Notes under the pieces: generated by a model
What the model saw: the letters and a program-made list of their open reading frames with translations, nothing else
Told to the model about the DNA's origin: nothing
Database searches by the model: none
Shown here: positions 1 to 8,512 of the stretch, piece by piece
How the letters are laid out: every line of letters starts with the position of its first letter
Numbering within the stretch: position 1 is the stretch's first letter
Origin: Flavobacterium sp. LC2016-01
GTDB taxonomy: Bacteria; Bacteroidota; Bacteroidia; Flavobacteriales; Flavobacteriaceae
Direction: 5' to 3'
Assembly: GCF_009711135.1 (NCBI RefSeq)
Contig: NZ_WMIC01000012.1
Location: 100,073 to 164,072, forward strand
DNA: 64,000 bases
Translations under genes and position numbers: made by a program

Positions 1-213
1 TTTTAAAAATAAGGCGCTATTGTATTTTAAAATTGTAAGTTCCTTGTCTGTTCGTGCAAAAACAAATACTTCATTTGTTGCATGATTTGCTGCAGTCAAG
101 ATCTGAGCAGATTTTAATTCTTTAGAAAAATTTAAAGGATAAGAAGTTAATACCGTTTGACTTAATAAAACGGTATTATAAAATACAGCTAATAAAAGGT
201 AGATTTGTTTCAT
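1..213 (-). CDS. Secreted hypothetical protein, N-terminal part only
   Basis: The gene runs off the left edge, so only the first 71 residues are visible. They begin with Met-Lys-Gln and a hydrophobic signal peptide ending near LLSQ, a typical Bacteroidota Sec signal. The mature part (TNEVFVFARTDKELTILKY) resembles in spacing and hydrophobicity the start of the secreted protein at 2760-4235 (KKEVILFLNDKEKVTAIRF), so the two may be paralogs. The ATG at 213 is the only sensible start because the signal peptide follows at once. No function can be named. Confidence 0.7.
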   Translation of the reverse strand, partial: MKQIYLLLAVFYNTVLLSQTVLTSYPLNFSKELKSAQILTAANHATNEVFVFARTDKELTILKYNSALFLK

Positions 214-250
214 GTGTTTTTACGCACAAAAAGCATTCCAATTTTATTTT

Positions 251-880
251 TTAGATGTTCATCAATTCTTGAAAATGATCTACAAATTGACCCAAATGTA
301 ATCCATCCATTAATCCATGATGAACATATACAGCCATTGAGATCGTTCTTTTGCCTGTTTCAGAAACCATCATTTTGCCAAAAGAAACTTTTGGACAGCT
401 GTCTGGAAAAGTAAAACTTCGGGCGTGAGTAAGTGATGTAAAGTTTAACCATGGAATGGCTGAAAAATGAATCAAATTATCATCATTAAATTCCCTTGTA
501 AATAGTCCGGTTGTGTTTTGAATACGTTCAATTTCGGCTAAAGCATTTTGTTTGAAGATGTCAAAATCAGGATTGTATTCGATTAAAGAAAACCCGAAAG
601 TTCCGTCTTCACGCCCAATAGTTGCTGATGCATCAATACGATCATTAACATATATTTTGCCTTCAGCAATTCGGTATTTAAAATTTTCAACCGAATTTAC
701 AGCGACTAATGTTTTATGCAGGTAATAAATAAAAAAAGAAACATTCAGTTCTTTGGCGCTTTGATAAGCTTTAGTACAATCTATTTCGACTGTTGCGCCA
801 AAAAAAGGTTCTTCCATTCTGCTGAAATGGGCAAAATGTTCTTTTCTGTTCCAGTTTTCTAGGTCTAAAAGTGTTTTCAT
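251..880 (-). CDS. Chloramphenicol acetyltransferase-like (CAT/xenobiotic) acyltransferase
   Basis: At 209 residues this is the usual length for type A chloramphenicol acetyltransferases, which move acetyl from acetyl-CoA to a hydroxyl group in a trimeric cytoplasmic enzyme. The signature HHGLMDG lies at residues 187-193, giving catalytic His188 and structural Asp192. The start MKTLLDLENWNRKEHF also matches the family. The ATG overlaps the stop of the HAD gene by one base (TAATG), so the two are probably translationally coupled. Chromosomal CAT homologs in environmental Bacteroidota are common, and real chloramphenicol resistance cannot be inferred from sequence alone. Confidence 0.88.
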   Translation of the reverse strand: MKTLLDLENWNRKEHFAHFSRMEEPFFGATVEIDCTKAYQSAKELNVSFFIYYLHKTLVAVNSVENFKYRIAEGKIYVNDRIDASATIGREDGTFGFSLIEYNPDFDIFKQNALAEIERIQNTTGLFTREFNDDNLIHFSAIPWLNFTSLTHARSFTFPDSCPKVSFGKMMVSETGKRTISMAVYVHHGLMDGLHLGQFVDHFQELMNI

Positions 881-1587
881 TATATTAAATTAGGAACAAC
901 TTGGGTGATGTTTTCAAATGAACTAAAATGTTCATGTTCTACTTTGTGATTGATTTTTTCGTGTTCCCAAGTGGTGTGAAACGGAATATGAACCGCATAA
1001 CCGCCAATTCCTAATACTGGAAGAACATCTGATTTTAGCGAATTTCCGATCATCAAAAATTCATGTGCCTGAATGTCTAAACGGCCCAAAAGTTTTTCAT
1101 AATCGATTTCCTGTTTGTCTGACATTACTTCGATATGATGGAAATAATGCCCTAAACCAGAACGGTGCAATTTACTGTGCTGATCTTTTAAATCGCCTTT
1201 TGTGGCAACAACAAGTTTATATTTTCCGTGTAAAGCTTGTAACGTTTCTTCGATTCCGTCCAAAAGTTCAATTGGTTTTTCAAGAAGTTCTTTTCCGTAT
1301 TGAATGATTTTTTCAATGACCTCCATTGGAATTGTATTATTCGAAATATTCATCGCCGCTTCAATCATCGACAGTATATAACCTTTTATTCCGTAACCGT
1401 ATAAAGGCAAATTTGCAATTTCAATTTTGAATAATTCCTGCGAAATGCCTTGATGCGAAAGATAATCTTCCATTAAAGCACAAAATTTATGTTCAGTTTC
1501 TTGAAAATAAGGTTCGTTTACAAACAAAGTATCATCGGCATCAAATGCGATTACTTTTAAATTTGGTATTTTGTTTTTATGTAACAT
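880..1587 (-). CDS. HAD-superfamily hydrolase (phosphatase-like)
   Basis: This 235-residue protein has HAD motif I as FDADDTLF at residues 15-22, with nucleophile Asp16 and acid Asp18. A helical cap follows (about residues 30-110), then a Thr/Lys-rich motif II region (VVATKGD), then a C-terminal GNSLKSDV segment that fits motif III/IV. Such enzymes are cytoplasmic magnesium-dependent phosphatases for small phosphorylated metabolites, and the substrate cannot be read from the sequence. The gene is first in a two-gene unit with the acetyltransferase downstream. The upstream leader has repeated CCTGAAAC/CCTAAAAC words. Confidence 0.88.
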   Translation of the reverse strand: MLHKNKIPNLKVIAFDADDTLFVNEPYFQETEHKFCALMEDYLSHQGISQELFKIEIANLPLYGYGIKGYILSMIEAAMNISNNTIPMEVIEKIIQYGKELLEKPIELLDGIEETLQALHGKYKLVVATKGDLKDQHSKLHRSGLGHYFHHIEVMSDKQEIDYEKLLGRLDIQAHEFLMIGNSLKSDVLPVLGIGGYAVHIPFHTTWEHEKINHKVEHEHFSSFENITQVVPNLI

Positions 1588-1651
1588 GGTGTTTTTTGTT
1601 TCAGGTTTTAGGTTTTCTTTGTTTCAGGTTTTTTTCTGCAAATTGACTTTT

Positions 1652-1779
1652 TTTCGCCACGAATTCACGAATTAAACTAATTTTTTTTCTGCTTGATCTG
1701 TAAAATCTGCGGGAAACTTTTTACCACGAATTTCGCAAATTATCAGCGTAAACCCGTTTAACCCGTTAAAATCTGTGAG
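1652..1779. repeat. Intergenic word-repeat element (CCACGAATT / AATCTGCGGG type)
   Basis: The gap between two minus-strand genes holds two CCACGAATT copies (1657-1665 and 1724-1732), a GATCTGTAAAATCTGCGGG segment near 1695-1713, and repeated AACCCGTTTAACCCGTTAA words. These resemble words around the GxxExxY gene at 53.2 kb and near 58.2 kb. No open frame with coding character is present. It is probably a decayed member of one of the intergenic repeat families of this genome. Confidence 0.55.
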
Positions 1780-1787
1780 CCGATTTT

Positions 1788-2672
1788 TTACTTCGAAAAC
1801 AACCTTTTCAAAGAAATTGTCTTGTCGTAAAAAGTAATTCTAATTCCGAAAAGCAGAATGATGCCGCCAAAAACCATTTGTAAAGTTATTTTTTCTTCTA
1901 AAAACAACCAAGCTAAAATTGAAGTAATTACCGCTTGACTCAATAAACTCAGTGAAACTCTCGTTGCACGCATATGCTGCGTTGCATAACTGATCGAAAG
2001 CCAAGCACACAATTGACAAATGACGGCCTGCAAAATCAATACAAACCAGCCTGTATTCGAAAACCCTGTAAAAGGTTCGTTTAAGGAATAACAAAGAATT
2101 CCTAAATAAATACTTGAAGCTGACAAACTGATGGTCATAAACGACAAAACATCAACTTCTGAAAGCACATTTTTACTGACCAAAAGATAAATCGAATATA
2201 AGATTCCGGATAAAACCGCAAACAGAAAAGCCTGGTCAAAATTCAAATCAATAAAAAATTCAAAGCCAACCAAAGTCACCATTCCGAATAAAGAAACAAT
2301 AGTTCCGATCCAGAAATTCGTTGCCGGTTTTGATTTCAAAAATAAGAAAGAGCCTATTCCGACCCAAACCGGAGATAAATTTGTCAACAAAGAGGCCTGA
2401 GTCGCGCTCGAATCCTGAATGGCAATATTCCAAACCGCAACATCCGAAGAAAATAATACACCGCAAAGCATTGCCAAAAGTGTAAATTTTAGACTAGGAA
2501 GTTTAAAATTTTTACTCAAAAAGGTATAAGGCAAAAGCAAAATTAAGGCAAAGAACATTCGGTAAAAAGCCGAAATTAATCCTGGCGTTAAGCGTAATTT
2601 GACCAATATTGGAAAAATCGAAATGCAGAGTATACCGCAGATTAAAGCTAATCTTGGTTTGGTGAGTTTCAT
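1788..2672 (-). CDS. EamA/DMT-family transporter
   Basis: About ten hydrophobic segments in two related halves, about 295 residues and no signal peptide match the drug/metabolite transporter (EamA) superfamily of inner-membrane exporters. Segments such as WVGIGSFLFL and AWLFLEEKIT near the end of the second half are typical of EamA repeats. I take the ATG at 2672 (MKLTKPRLALICG) because a 12-residue basic extension from an upstream ATG would precede the first helix without need. The substrate is unknown. The gene stands alone, with repeats downstream. Confidence 0.87.
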   Translation of the reverse strand: MKLTKPRLALICGILCISIFPILVKLRLTPGLISAFYRMFFALILLLPYTFLSKNFKLPSLKFTLLAMLCGVLFSSDVAVWNIAIQDSSATQASLLTNLSPVWVGIGSFLFLKSKPATNFWIGTIVSLFGMVTLVGFEFFIDLNFDQAFLFAVLSGILYSIYLLVSKNVLSEVDVLSFMTISLSASSIYLGILCYSLNEPFTGFSNTGWFVLILQAVICQLCAWLSISYATQHMRATRVSLSLLSQAVITSILAWLFLEEKITLQMVFGGIILLFGIRITFYDKTISLKRLFSK

Positions 2673-2759
2673 TTTTGTTTTGTTTTTTAGCTTTCGAAAG
2701 CAAATCATCGAAAGAAAAGCTTAGAGTTTTTAGTTTAAAACTTTAATTGAATACTTATA

Positions 2760-4235
2760 TTATTCAGTAAAACTAAAAATCTGATATTTTTTATTTGTTT
2801 TATTATAGTTTCCCAAGTATAAACTCTTGTTGAACTTGAAAAGTATTAAATCTTTATATATGCTTTTTGTAAAGAATGAAACACTTTCGTGAATATTTTT
2901 ATCTTCTTCAAGGAAGATTCTAGCTTTGTCAAAAGCTGATTTTTTTACTTCACCCTTAACATGATTAAAATTAGAATCAAATAGACAGTTGGTGTAAAGT
3001 ACAATTTTATCTGTATAAGAGATCAAATTTTCCACTGTATAACTTCCATAATAAATTGGTACCATACCGCCAGCGCCGACTCCAATACCTGAAACTCCCA
3101 TTCCGCCACCGCCACTAGCATGAGATTTATCTACAGAACTTCCTATTGCGGTATAATAGATTCCATTTAAGTTATAACACGATATACTTGGAAAGTTATG
3201 GATTTTGCGTAAAAACTTCTCTGTGTTTTCAATATTTTTTTGATTAAGAATACCGTCACTTTCCTGAAAAAAATCAGAGTTTTTAAAGTCTATTTCCTGA
3301 TCATGTAAAGCCTTATATTCTTTAATCTTGTTGCCATTCAAATCACTTATTGTAATGAACAAAACAAAAGCATTGGTTTTTATCTGAAGAATTTTATTGT
3401 CAATCAAAAATGAATTCGATTTAAATATTAATGAGCCATATTCTCCTCTCTGAGTTTTTGGCTGCGCAATAGATTTAAGTTCTGATGTGAAATCTTGAGA
3501 ATTAATTCGTAAAACTTGGGTTGCGTTTGTGGTATTATCCATTGTAAAAATAATTTCATTGGGACTATAAGTATAAATTTTATATCTTTTAGTACTCAAT
3601 GCCAGTGATGGCGGACTATCATTTGCTACCTTCTGAAAAGAGGGCTCTGAAGATTCATCTGTTAAAACAGTGTATAAATTTTCAGGATTACCATACATAT
3701 TTTTGAATTCCAAATGAGATAAGTCTACGGTCTTTTCATTTAAATTACCTTTATTGTCAGAAATATAAAATTTTAAAATGCTCGTGTTTTTGACAATTGT
3801 AATAAGATAAAAGACATTATTTATTGTAAGCTCTTTGATTATCTTTTCTTTTTTTAAATCTAAACTTATAGAAGTTGTTTTGATTTCTTTTGTTGCAAAA
3901 TTAAAGTATTGAGAGTTGATTTTTTTTCTGTCTTCGGATCCCCAAAAAACAAAATAATCGTTTTCATTCTGAGAGTATCCAATAATTTCGTCATAGATTT
4001 TTTCAGGTCTTGCTGAAGACAGAGAATCTTTTATTTCAAATTTTTCGTCGAATCGTATAGCAGTGACTTTCTCTTTATCGTTCAAAAACAGAATAACTTC
4101 TTTTTTGTTTTCATTAACTACCTGAAAAAAATCTCTTTTCTTTTCCATTACCAAATCAAACTCTTTTACAATTTCTTGAGAAAAAGAAATATAGTTGTTT
4201 AAAAATAACAGAATAAATAGTAGTTTTTTTGCCAT
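2760..4235 (-). CDS. Secreted hypothetical protein with a glycine-rich stretch
   Basis: From the ATG at 4235 the protein is 491 residues and begins MAKKLLFILLFLNNYISFSQ, a clear signal peptide. An in-frame ATG 36 codons upstream would hide that signal, so I reject it. The body is rich in beta-strand-like stretches and charged residues, with no catalytic motif that I recognise. Around residue 380 there is a glycine-rich run (SGGGGMGVSGIGVGAGG), probably a loop or linker. There is no T9SS tail. The N-terminus is reminiscent of the partial protein at 1-213. Likely periplasmic or outer-membrane associated; function unknown. Confidence 0.72.
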   Translation of the reverse strand: MAKKLLFILLFLNNYISFSQEIVKEFDLVMEKKRDFFQVVNENKKEVILFLNDKEKVTAIRFDEKFEIKDSLSSARPEKIYDEIIGYSQNENDYFVFWGSEDRKKINSQYFNFATKEIKTTSISLDLKKEKIIKELTINNVFYLITIVKNTSILKFYISDNKGNLNEKTVDLSHLEFKNMYGNPENLYTVLTDESSEPSFQKVANDSPPSLALSTKRYKIYTYSPNEIIFTMDNTTNATQVLRINSQDFTSELKSIAQPKTQRGEYGSLIFKSNSFLIDNKILQIKTNAFVLFITISDLNGNKIKEYKALHDQEIDFKNSDFFQESDGILNQKNIENTEKFLRKIHNFPSISCYNLNGIYYTAIGSSVDKSHASGGGGMGVSGIGVGAGGMVPIYYGSYTVENLISYTDKIVLYTNCLFDSNFNHVKGEVKKSAFDKARIFLEEDKNIHESVSFFTKSIYKDLILFKFNKSLYLGNYNKTNKKYQIFSFTE

Positions 4236-4366
4236 TTGAAAGAGGTGAATTAATTTATTTTTTGACGAATATCTGATTTTTTGGAGACTTATGAAATGTT
4301 TATAAAGCAAAAAGCGTGAATCAATTAATATAAACTGATTCACGCGATTATAAAGTATATAAATTT

Positions 4367-6502
4367 TTAGTTTACAGTCGATCCGTTTGGAGCGTCAGCA
4401 TCTGGATTAACAAATACCAATTTTCCTTCGGCATTTGTTGTCATTAAGATCATTCCTTGACTTTCAACACCGCGTAACGCTCTTGGCGCTAAGTTTGCTA
4501 AAACAGAAACGCGTTTTCCAATGATTTCTTCTGAAGAAAAACTCTCCGCAATTCCTGAAACAATTGTTCGAACGTCAATTCCAGTATCTACTTTAAGAAC
4601 TAAAAGTTTGTTTGCTTTTGGCATTTTTTCAGCTTCTAGAATAGTTCCGATACGAATATCCATTTTCGCAAAATCCTCAAACTGAATTAAATCTTTTTGC
4701 GGTTCCGGTTGTTTGTTTTCAGCAAGATTAGCTGTTTTTGTAGCTTCCAATTTATCTATTTGTTTTTGTATTTCTTCGTCTTCGATTTTAGCGAAAAGCA
4801 ATTCTGCTTCACCAATTTTGTGTCCTGCCGGAATTAAATCTGAATTTTCAGAAATATCATTCCAACCTAATGTTTTATTAAGAATGATGTCTTTTGCATC
4901 ACGATCTTTCTCTTTAAGAAACTTGCTAAATCCTTCAAAATGTTCTTTAAGATCACCTAAATTCAAGATTTTAGATAATTTCGCCGCTGTAAAAGGTAAA
5001 AAAGGTTCAGCTAAAACGCTCAACGCTGCAGCAATTTGCAATGCCACATGCATTTGCGTTTTTACACGCTCTGGATTGTCTTTCATAACTTTCCAAGGCT
5101 CTTCGTCAGCAAGATATTTATTTCCTAAACGGGCAACATTCATCAATTCGCCTAAAGCTTCACGGAATCTGTAACGCTCAACTGAACTTGAAATTACAGC
5201 TGGATATGCTTTTAATTCGGCTAAAGTATTTTCATCAACTTCAGAAAATTCATTTGGCGTTGGGATAATTCCATCGTAATATTTGTTGGTTAAAACCACA
5301 ACACGATTAATAAAATTTCCAAATATGGCAACTAATTCATTGTTGTTTCTAGCTTGGAAATCTTTCCAAGTAAAATCATTGTCTTTTGTTTCCGGTGCGT
5401 TTGATGTTAATGCATAACGTAAAACATCCTGCTTGTCTGGGAATTCTTCTAAATATTCGTGTAACCAAACGGCCCAGTTTTTAGAAGTCGAAAGTTTGTT
5501 TCCTTCCAAATTCAAAAATTCATTTGCAGGCACGTTGTCTGGTAAAATGTAGCTTCCTTCCGCTTTTAGCATTGCTGGGAAAATGATACAGTGAAAAACA
5601 ATATTGTCTTTCCCAATAAAGTGAACTAGTTTGGTATCTTCATCTTTCCAATATGGTTCCCAATCTTTTCCTTCGCGCGCTGCCCATTCTTTCGTAGACG
5701 AAATGTATCCGATAGGCGCATCAAACCAAACGTATAATTTTTTTCCTTCGGCACCTTCAACCGGAACATCAATTCCCCAATCCAAGTCACGCGTTACGGC
5801 ACGAGGTTCAAGTCCGCCGTCGATCCAAGATTTAACTTGTCCGTAAACGTTAGGTTTCCAATCGTTTTTATGTCCAACCAAAATCCATTCCGTCAAAAAA
5901 TCAGAATAACGGTCTAAAGGTAAAAACCAGTGTTTTGTTTCTTTTAAAATTGGAGTTTCTCCTGTAATTGTCGATTTTGGGTTGATCAAATCCGTCGCAT
6001 TCAAAGTCGATCCGCATTTTTCGCACTGATCACCGTAAGCTTCTGGATTATCACATTTTGGACAAGTACCAACAACAAAACGGTCTGCTAAAAACTGATT
6101 TGCTTTTGCATCGTACAATTGCTCTGTAACTTCTTCAATAAAATCGCCTTTATCATACAAAGTCCTAAAGAATTCTGAAGCCGTATCATGATGAACTTTT
6201 GCCGAAGTTCTTGAATAATTGTTGAAAGAAATCCCGAAATCGGAGAATGATTTGCGGATAATTCCGTCATATTTATCAATAACTTCTTGTGGTGTAATTC
6301 CTTCTTTTTTTGCTTTCATCGAAATTGCAACACCGTGTTCATCGCTTCCGCAGATAAATGCTACATCTTTTCCTTGCAATCTTAAGTATCTAGAATATAT
6401 ATCTGCCGGCACGTAAACCCCCGCCAAATGGCCAATATGGATTGGTCCATTAGTATAAGGCAATGCTGCTGTAATAGTATATCTTTTTGGATTCTGTATC
6501 AT
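4367..6502 (-). CDS. metG: Methionine-tRNA ligase with C-terminal tRNA-binding domain
   Basis: The enzyme charges tRNA-Met with methionine in the cytoplasm. Visible marks are the class I HIGH motif at residues 22-25 (PIHIGHLAG), a four-cysteine zinc knuckle (CPKC then CEKC about residues 147-163), and the KMSKS equivalent KLSTSKNW near residue 337. The C-terminal EMAP II/Trbp111-type domain contains FAKMDIRIGTILEAEKM. At 711 residues it is full length for the MetG1 type with that extra domain. The gene has its own promoter, is divergent from the CDGSH gene, and has a large palindromic element upstream. Confidence 0.97.
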   Translation of the reverse strand: MIQNPKRYTITAALPYTNGPIHIGHLAGVYVPADIYSRYLRLQGKDVAFICGSDEHGVAISMKAKKEGITPQEVIDKYDGIIRKSFSDFGISFNNYSRTSAKVHHDTASEFFRTLYDKGDFIEEVTEQLYDAKANQFLADRFVVGTCPKCDNPEAYGDQCEKCGSTLNATDLINPKSTITGETPILKETKHWFLPLDRYSDFLTEWILVGHKNDWKPNVYGQVKSWIDGGLEPRAVTRDLDWGIDVPVEGAEGKKLYVWFDAPIGYISSTKEWAAREGKDWEPYWKDEDTKLVHFIGKDNIVFHCIIFPAMLKAEGSYILPDNVPANEFLNLEGNKLSTSKNWAVWLHEYLEEFPDKQDVLRYALTSNAPETKDNDFTWKDFQARNNNELVAIFGNFINRVVVLTNKYYDGIIPTPNEFSEVDENTLAELKAYPAVISSSVERYRFREALGELMNVARLGNKYLADEEPWKVMKDNPERVKTQMHVALQIAAALSVLAEPFLPFTAAKLSKILNLGDLKEHFEGFSKFLKEKDRDAKDIILNKTLGWNDISENSDLIPAGHKIGEAELLFAKIEDEEIQKQIDKLEATKTANLAENKQPEPQKDLIQFEDFAKMDIRIGTILEAEKMPKANKLLVLKVDTGIDVRTIVSGIAESFSSEEIIGKRVSVLANLAPRALRGVESQGMILMTTNAEGKLVFVNPDADAPNGSTVN

Positions 6503-6503
6503 A

Positions 6504-6529
6504 ACTCAATTTTATTGAGTGCAAAAATA
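6504..6529 (-). promoter_or_regulatory. metG -7 box and start-proximal hairpin
   Basis: On the minus strand TATTTTTG (6522-6529) matches the Bacteroidota -7 consensus TAnnTTTG, 19 bases before the metG ATG. The bases between them form a perfect 7-bp hairpin (ACTCAAT at 6504-6510, ATTGAGT at 6514-6520, three-base loop) ending next to the start codon. The transcript would therefore start at or within the hairpin. A TTG -33 box at the expected distance is not obvious. Confidence 0.5.
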
Positions 6530-6547
6530 AGCAATAGAATTGAGATT

Positions 6548-6870
6548 TTGTTATTACGCGGAGATTCGCGGAGATTTTTCGCAGAGATTCGTAGAGTTTT
6601 TTATTTTTTGAATCTCGCAAAGACGCGAAGGCGCAAAGATTTTAAATTGAATTATCAATTGCCTCCAGCTTTAGCTGGAGATTATGTAAAGCAAATTTAT
6701 TGGGCTTTAGCCAAAAATATGCATTTAGGCTAAAGCCGATAAACATAATCACAATTCCATCCAGCTAAAGCTGGACGCTATTGAATAAAGAGCTTTGCGC
6801 CTTCGCGTCTTTGCGAGATTATTTCATATTCTAAAAAAATCTTTGCAAATCTCTGCGGAAAAGCGAATAA
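6548..6870. repeat. Nested palindromic intergenic element
   Basis: This fills most of the 449-base gap between metG and the CDGSH gene (6503-6951). From outside in: GCAGAGATT at 6581-6589 pairs with AATCTCTGC at 6848-6856; a perfect 28-bp arm at 6611-6638 pairs with 6793-6820; TCCAGCTTTAGCTGGA (6664-6679, itself a palindrome) pairs with 6760-6775; GATTATGT (6680-6687) pairs with ACATAATC (6743-6750); GGCTTTAGCC (6703-6712) pairs with 6728-6737. All centre near 6716-6720. No coding potential is seen. The rest of the gap (6871-6951) is AT-rich leader with another TTTGC word. Confidence 0.85.
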
Positions 6871-6951
6871 AATAGAACCAGTTTAAACTAGCGTTCGCAT
6901 TAAAATCTTCAAAATATATTTCGCAATCTTTGCATTCGAAAAAACAAGTTT

Positions 6952-7179
6952 ATGAGCAAGACAAAATTAATTATCAATAAAAACGGATCAATCAAAATCG
7001 AAGGTGATTTTGAAATCATGGATCCAGAAGGAGCACTTTACGGTTTACAGGGAAGATCAGCATTAGGACTTTGCCGTTGCGGATTATCTGCTAACAAACC
7101 ATTTTGCGATGGCGGACACAGAAACAACTTCGAGCACGATTCTGTTGCGTTTGATTTGCCTCCAATGAAAACGAATTAA
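6952..7179 (+). CDS. CDGSH iron-sulfur domain protein
   Basis: This 75-residue protein carries one CDGSH (zf-CDGSH, mitoNEET-like) motif: Cys41, Cys43, Cys52 and His56 in the stretch CRCGLSANKPFCDGGH. In this family three Cys and one His hold a redox-active 2Fe-2S cluster. No membrane anchor is present, so it should be cytoplasmic. It may act in electron or Fe-S transfer, but the partner is unknown. It is monocistronic, ending in a hairpin terminator at 7203. Confidence 0.92.
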   Translation: MSKTKLIINKNGSIKIEGDFEIMDPEGALYGLQGRSALGLCRCGLSANKPFCDGGHRNNFEHDSVAFDLPPMKTN

Positions 7180-7202
7180 GAAATTCTATTTCTGATTATA
7201 GT

Positions 7203-7232
7203 AAAAGCTGCATTTATTGCGGCTTTTTTTAT
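7203..7232 (+). terminator. Rho-independent terminator after the CDGSH gene
   Basis: AAAAGC-TGC and GC-GGCTTTT arms flank ATTTATT, and the right arm runs into a T-tract (7224-7230). It lies 24 bases after the CDGSH stop. Confidence 0.75.
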
Positions 7233-7322
7233 TTTCTTATTTGAAAGAATTTCCGATTAAATAATTGTTTTCTACTCTTAAAAAAACAGTATATATTTAC
7301 AAAAAATGTTAAAACATAAAAA

Positions 7323-8459
7323 ATGAAAAGATTTTTACTAGTATTCCTGTTTTTAAGTTTAGTGTCGGCAAAGGCTCAAACACAAAAAGTTATTTCCAGC
7401 CAATGGATGGCTTTTAGTCAAGCAATAGATATTAAAACTCCGGTAAAGAAAAAATTTCGAGTAATTGCTTCAGTAAAAGTAGAGTCTACTGATCCAAATG
7501 CATGGGCAGGAGTTTTTGGAAGAGTTTTTAATTCAAATAATGAAGAAGGTTTTGCTGATAATATGCATGACAGACCAATAAAATCAAAAGAATGGCAATC
7601 GTATACGGTTGAAGGAACGATTGATGAGAATAGTGAAAGATTAGTTTTTGGAGGCGTTTGCGAGTTAAACGGAAAGTTTTATTTTGATAAATTTCAATTA
7701 TTTATCGAAAATGCAAAAGGTGTTTTTGAACCTGTAACCATTTTAAATTCAAGTTTTGAAACATTGGCAACCAATACAGATATTCCAAAATGGAATTTGG
7801 GCAATGCGAAACAGAAAAACGTTAAGGTTAAGGAATTTAACATTTCTTCAGATAAATCAAGCGCAGACGGAAAATATTCATTATTACTTGACGGAAGTGG
7901 TATGGTAGTAAAAGAAAGCGGAAAAATAGGAAATGTTGAAGGTGCTTCACCAAAAATTGGAGACATGATTTCGATGCTGGAAGACCTTAAAGACCGTGTT
8001 GAATACGCAGTTAAAAATATGGATCAATACGAAATTGATTACTTGCACGATGAAAATGCAAACCGAATTGGAGCACTTGTAATGCATTTGGCTGCTGCTG
8101 AAAAATACTATCAAGTCTTTACTTTTGAAAATAGAGAATTTAACGAAGAAGAAAAGAAAAAATGGGAAAGCGCTCTAAATCTTGGGAAAGACGCGCGAGA
8201 TGAATTTAAAGGGCATGATATTCAATATTATCTTGATATTTATAATGAAGTAAGAGCAAAAACTATTTCGGAATTAAAGAAAAGAGATGATGCATGGTTT
8301 GCCACTATTCAAATGAAATACGATATAAGCAATCAGTATTGCTGGTTTCATGTTATGGAACATCAATCAAGTCATTTGGGACAAATTTTATTTTTGCAAA
8401 AGAGAATTCCGCCTCAACAAGAACCATTAAAACCAATTAAACAAGAGATTAAGAACTAA
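7323..8459 (+). CDS. Secreted protein with C-terminal DinB-like domain
   Basis: A signal peptide (MKRFLLVFLFLSLVSAKAQ) leads a 378-residue protein. Residues about 25-200 look like a beta-sandwich of carbohydrate-binding type (NSSFETLATNTDIPKWNL is typical of such modules). The C-terminal 170 residues form a DinB/DUF664-like four-helix bundle with metal-site-like histidines in IGALVMHLAAAEKYYQ and HVMEHQSSHLGQILFLQKR. DinB-family proteins are usually cytoplasmic metal-dependent thiol transferases, so an exported fusion is uncommon. The substrate is unknown. The gene ends at a terminator shared with the convergent gene. Confidence 0.8.
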   Translation: MKRFLLVFLFLSLVSAKAQTQKVISSQWMAFSQAIDIKTPVKKKFRVIASVKVESTDPNAWAGVFGRVFNSNNEEGFADNMHDRPIKSKEWQSYTVEGTIDENSERLVFGGVCELNGKFYFDKFQLFIENAKGVFEPVTILNSSFETLATNTDIPKWNLGNAKQKNVKVKEFNISSDKSSADGKYSLLLDGSGMVVKESGKIGNVEGASPKIGDMISMLEDLKDRVEYAVKNMDQYEIDYLHDENANRIGALVMHLAAAEKYYQVFTFENREFNEEEKKKWESALNLGKDARDEFKGHDIQYYLDIYNEVRAKTISELKKRDDAWFATIQMKYDISNQYCWFHVMEHQSSHLGQILFLQKRIPPQQEPLKPIKQEIKN

Positions 8460-8470
8460 AATATTGAATA

Positions 8471-8506
8471 AAAAAAAGCTGCATTTTCTAGATGCAGCTT
8501 TTTTTT
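8471..8506. terminator. Bidirectional terminator
   Basis: AGCTGCAT and ATGCAGCT arms with a six-base loop (TTTCTAG region) are flanked by A and T tracts, so the hairpin can end transcripts from both convergent genes (7323-8459 plus and 8513-9247 minus). Confidence 0.85.
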
Positions 8507-8512
8507 GTGGGT

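Noticed and set aside
251..880. Recently acquired resistance cassette
   Set aside because: Base composition matches the neighbours, the gene is coupled to a HAD hydrolase, and no integron or transposon parts are visible.
6548..6870. CRISPR array
   Set aside because: The repeats are inverted and nested, not direct repeats with unique spacers.
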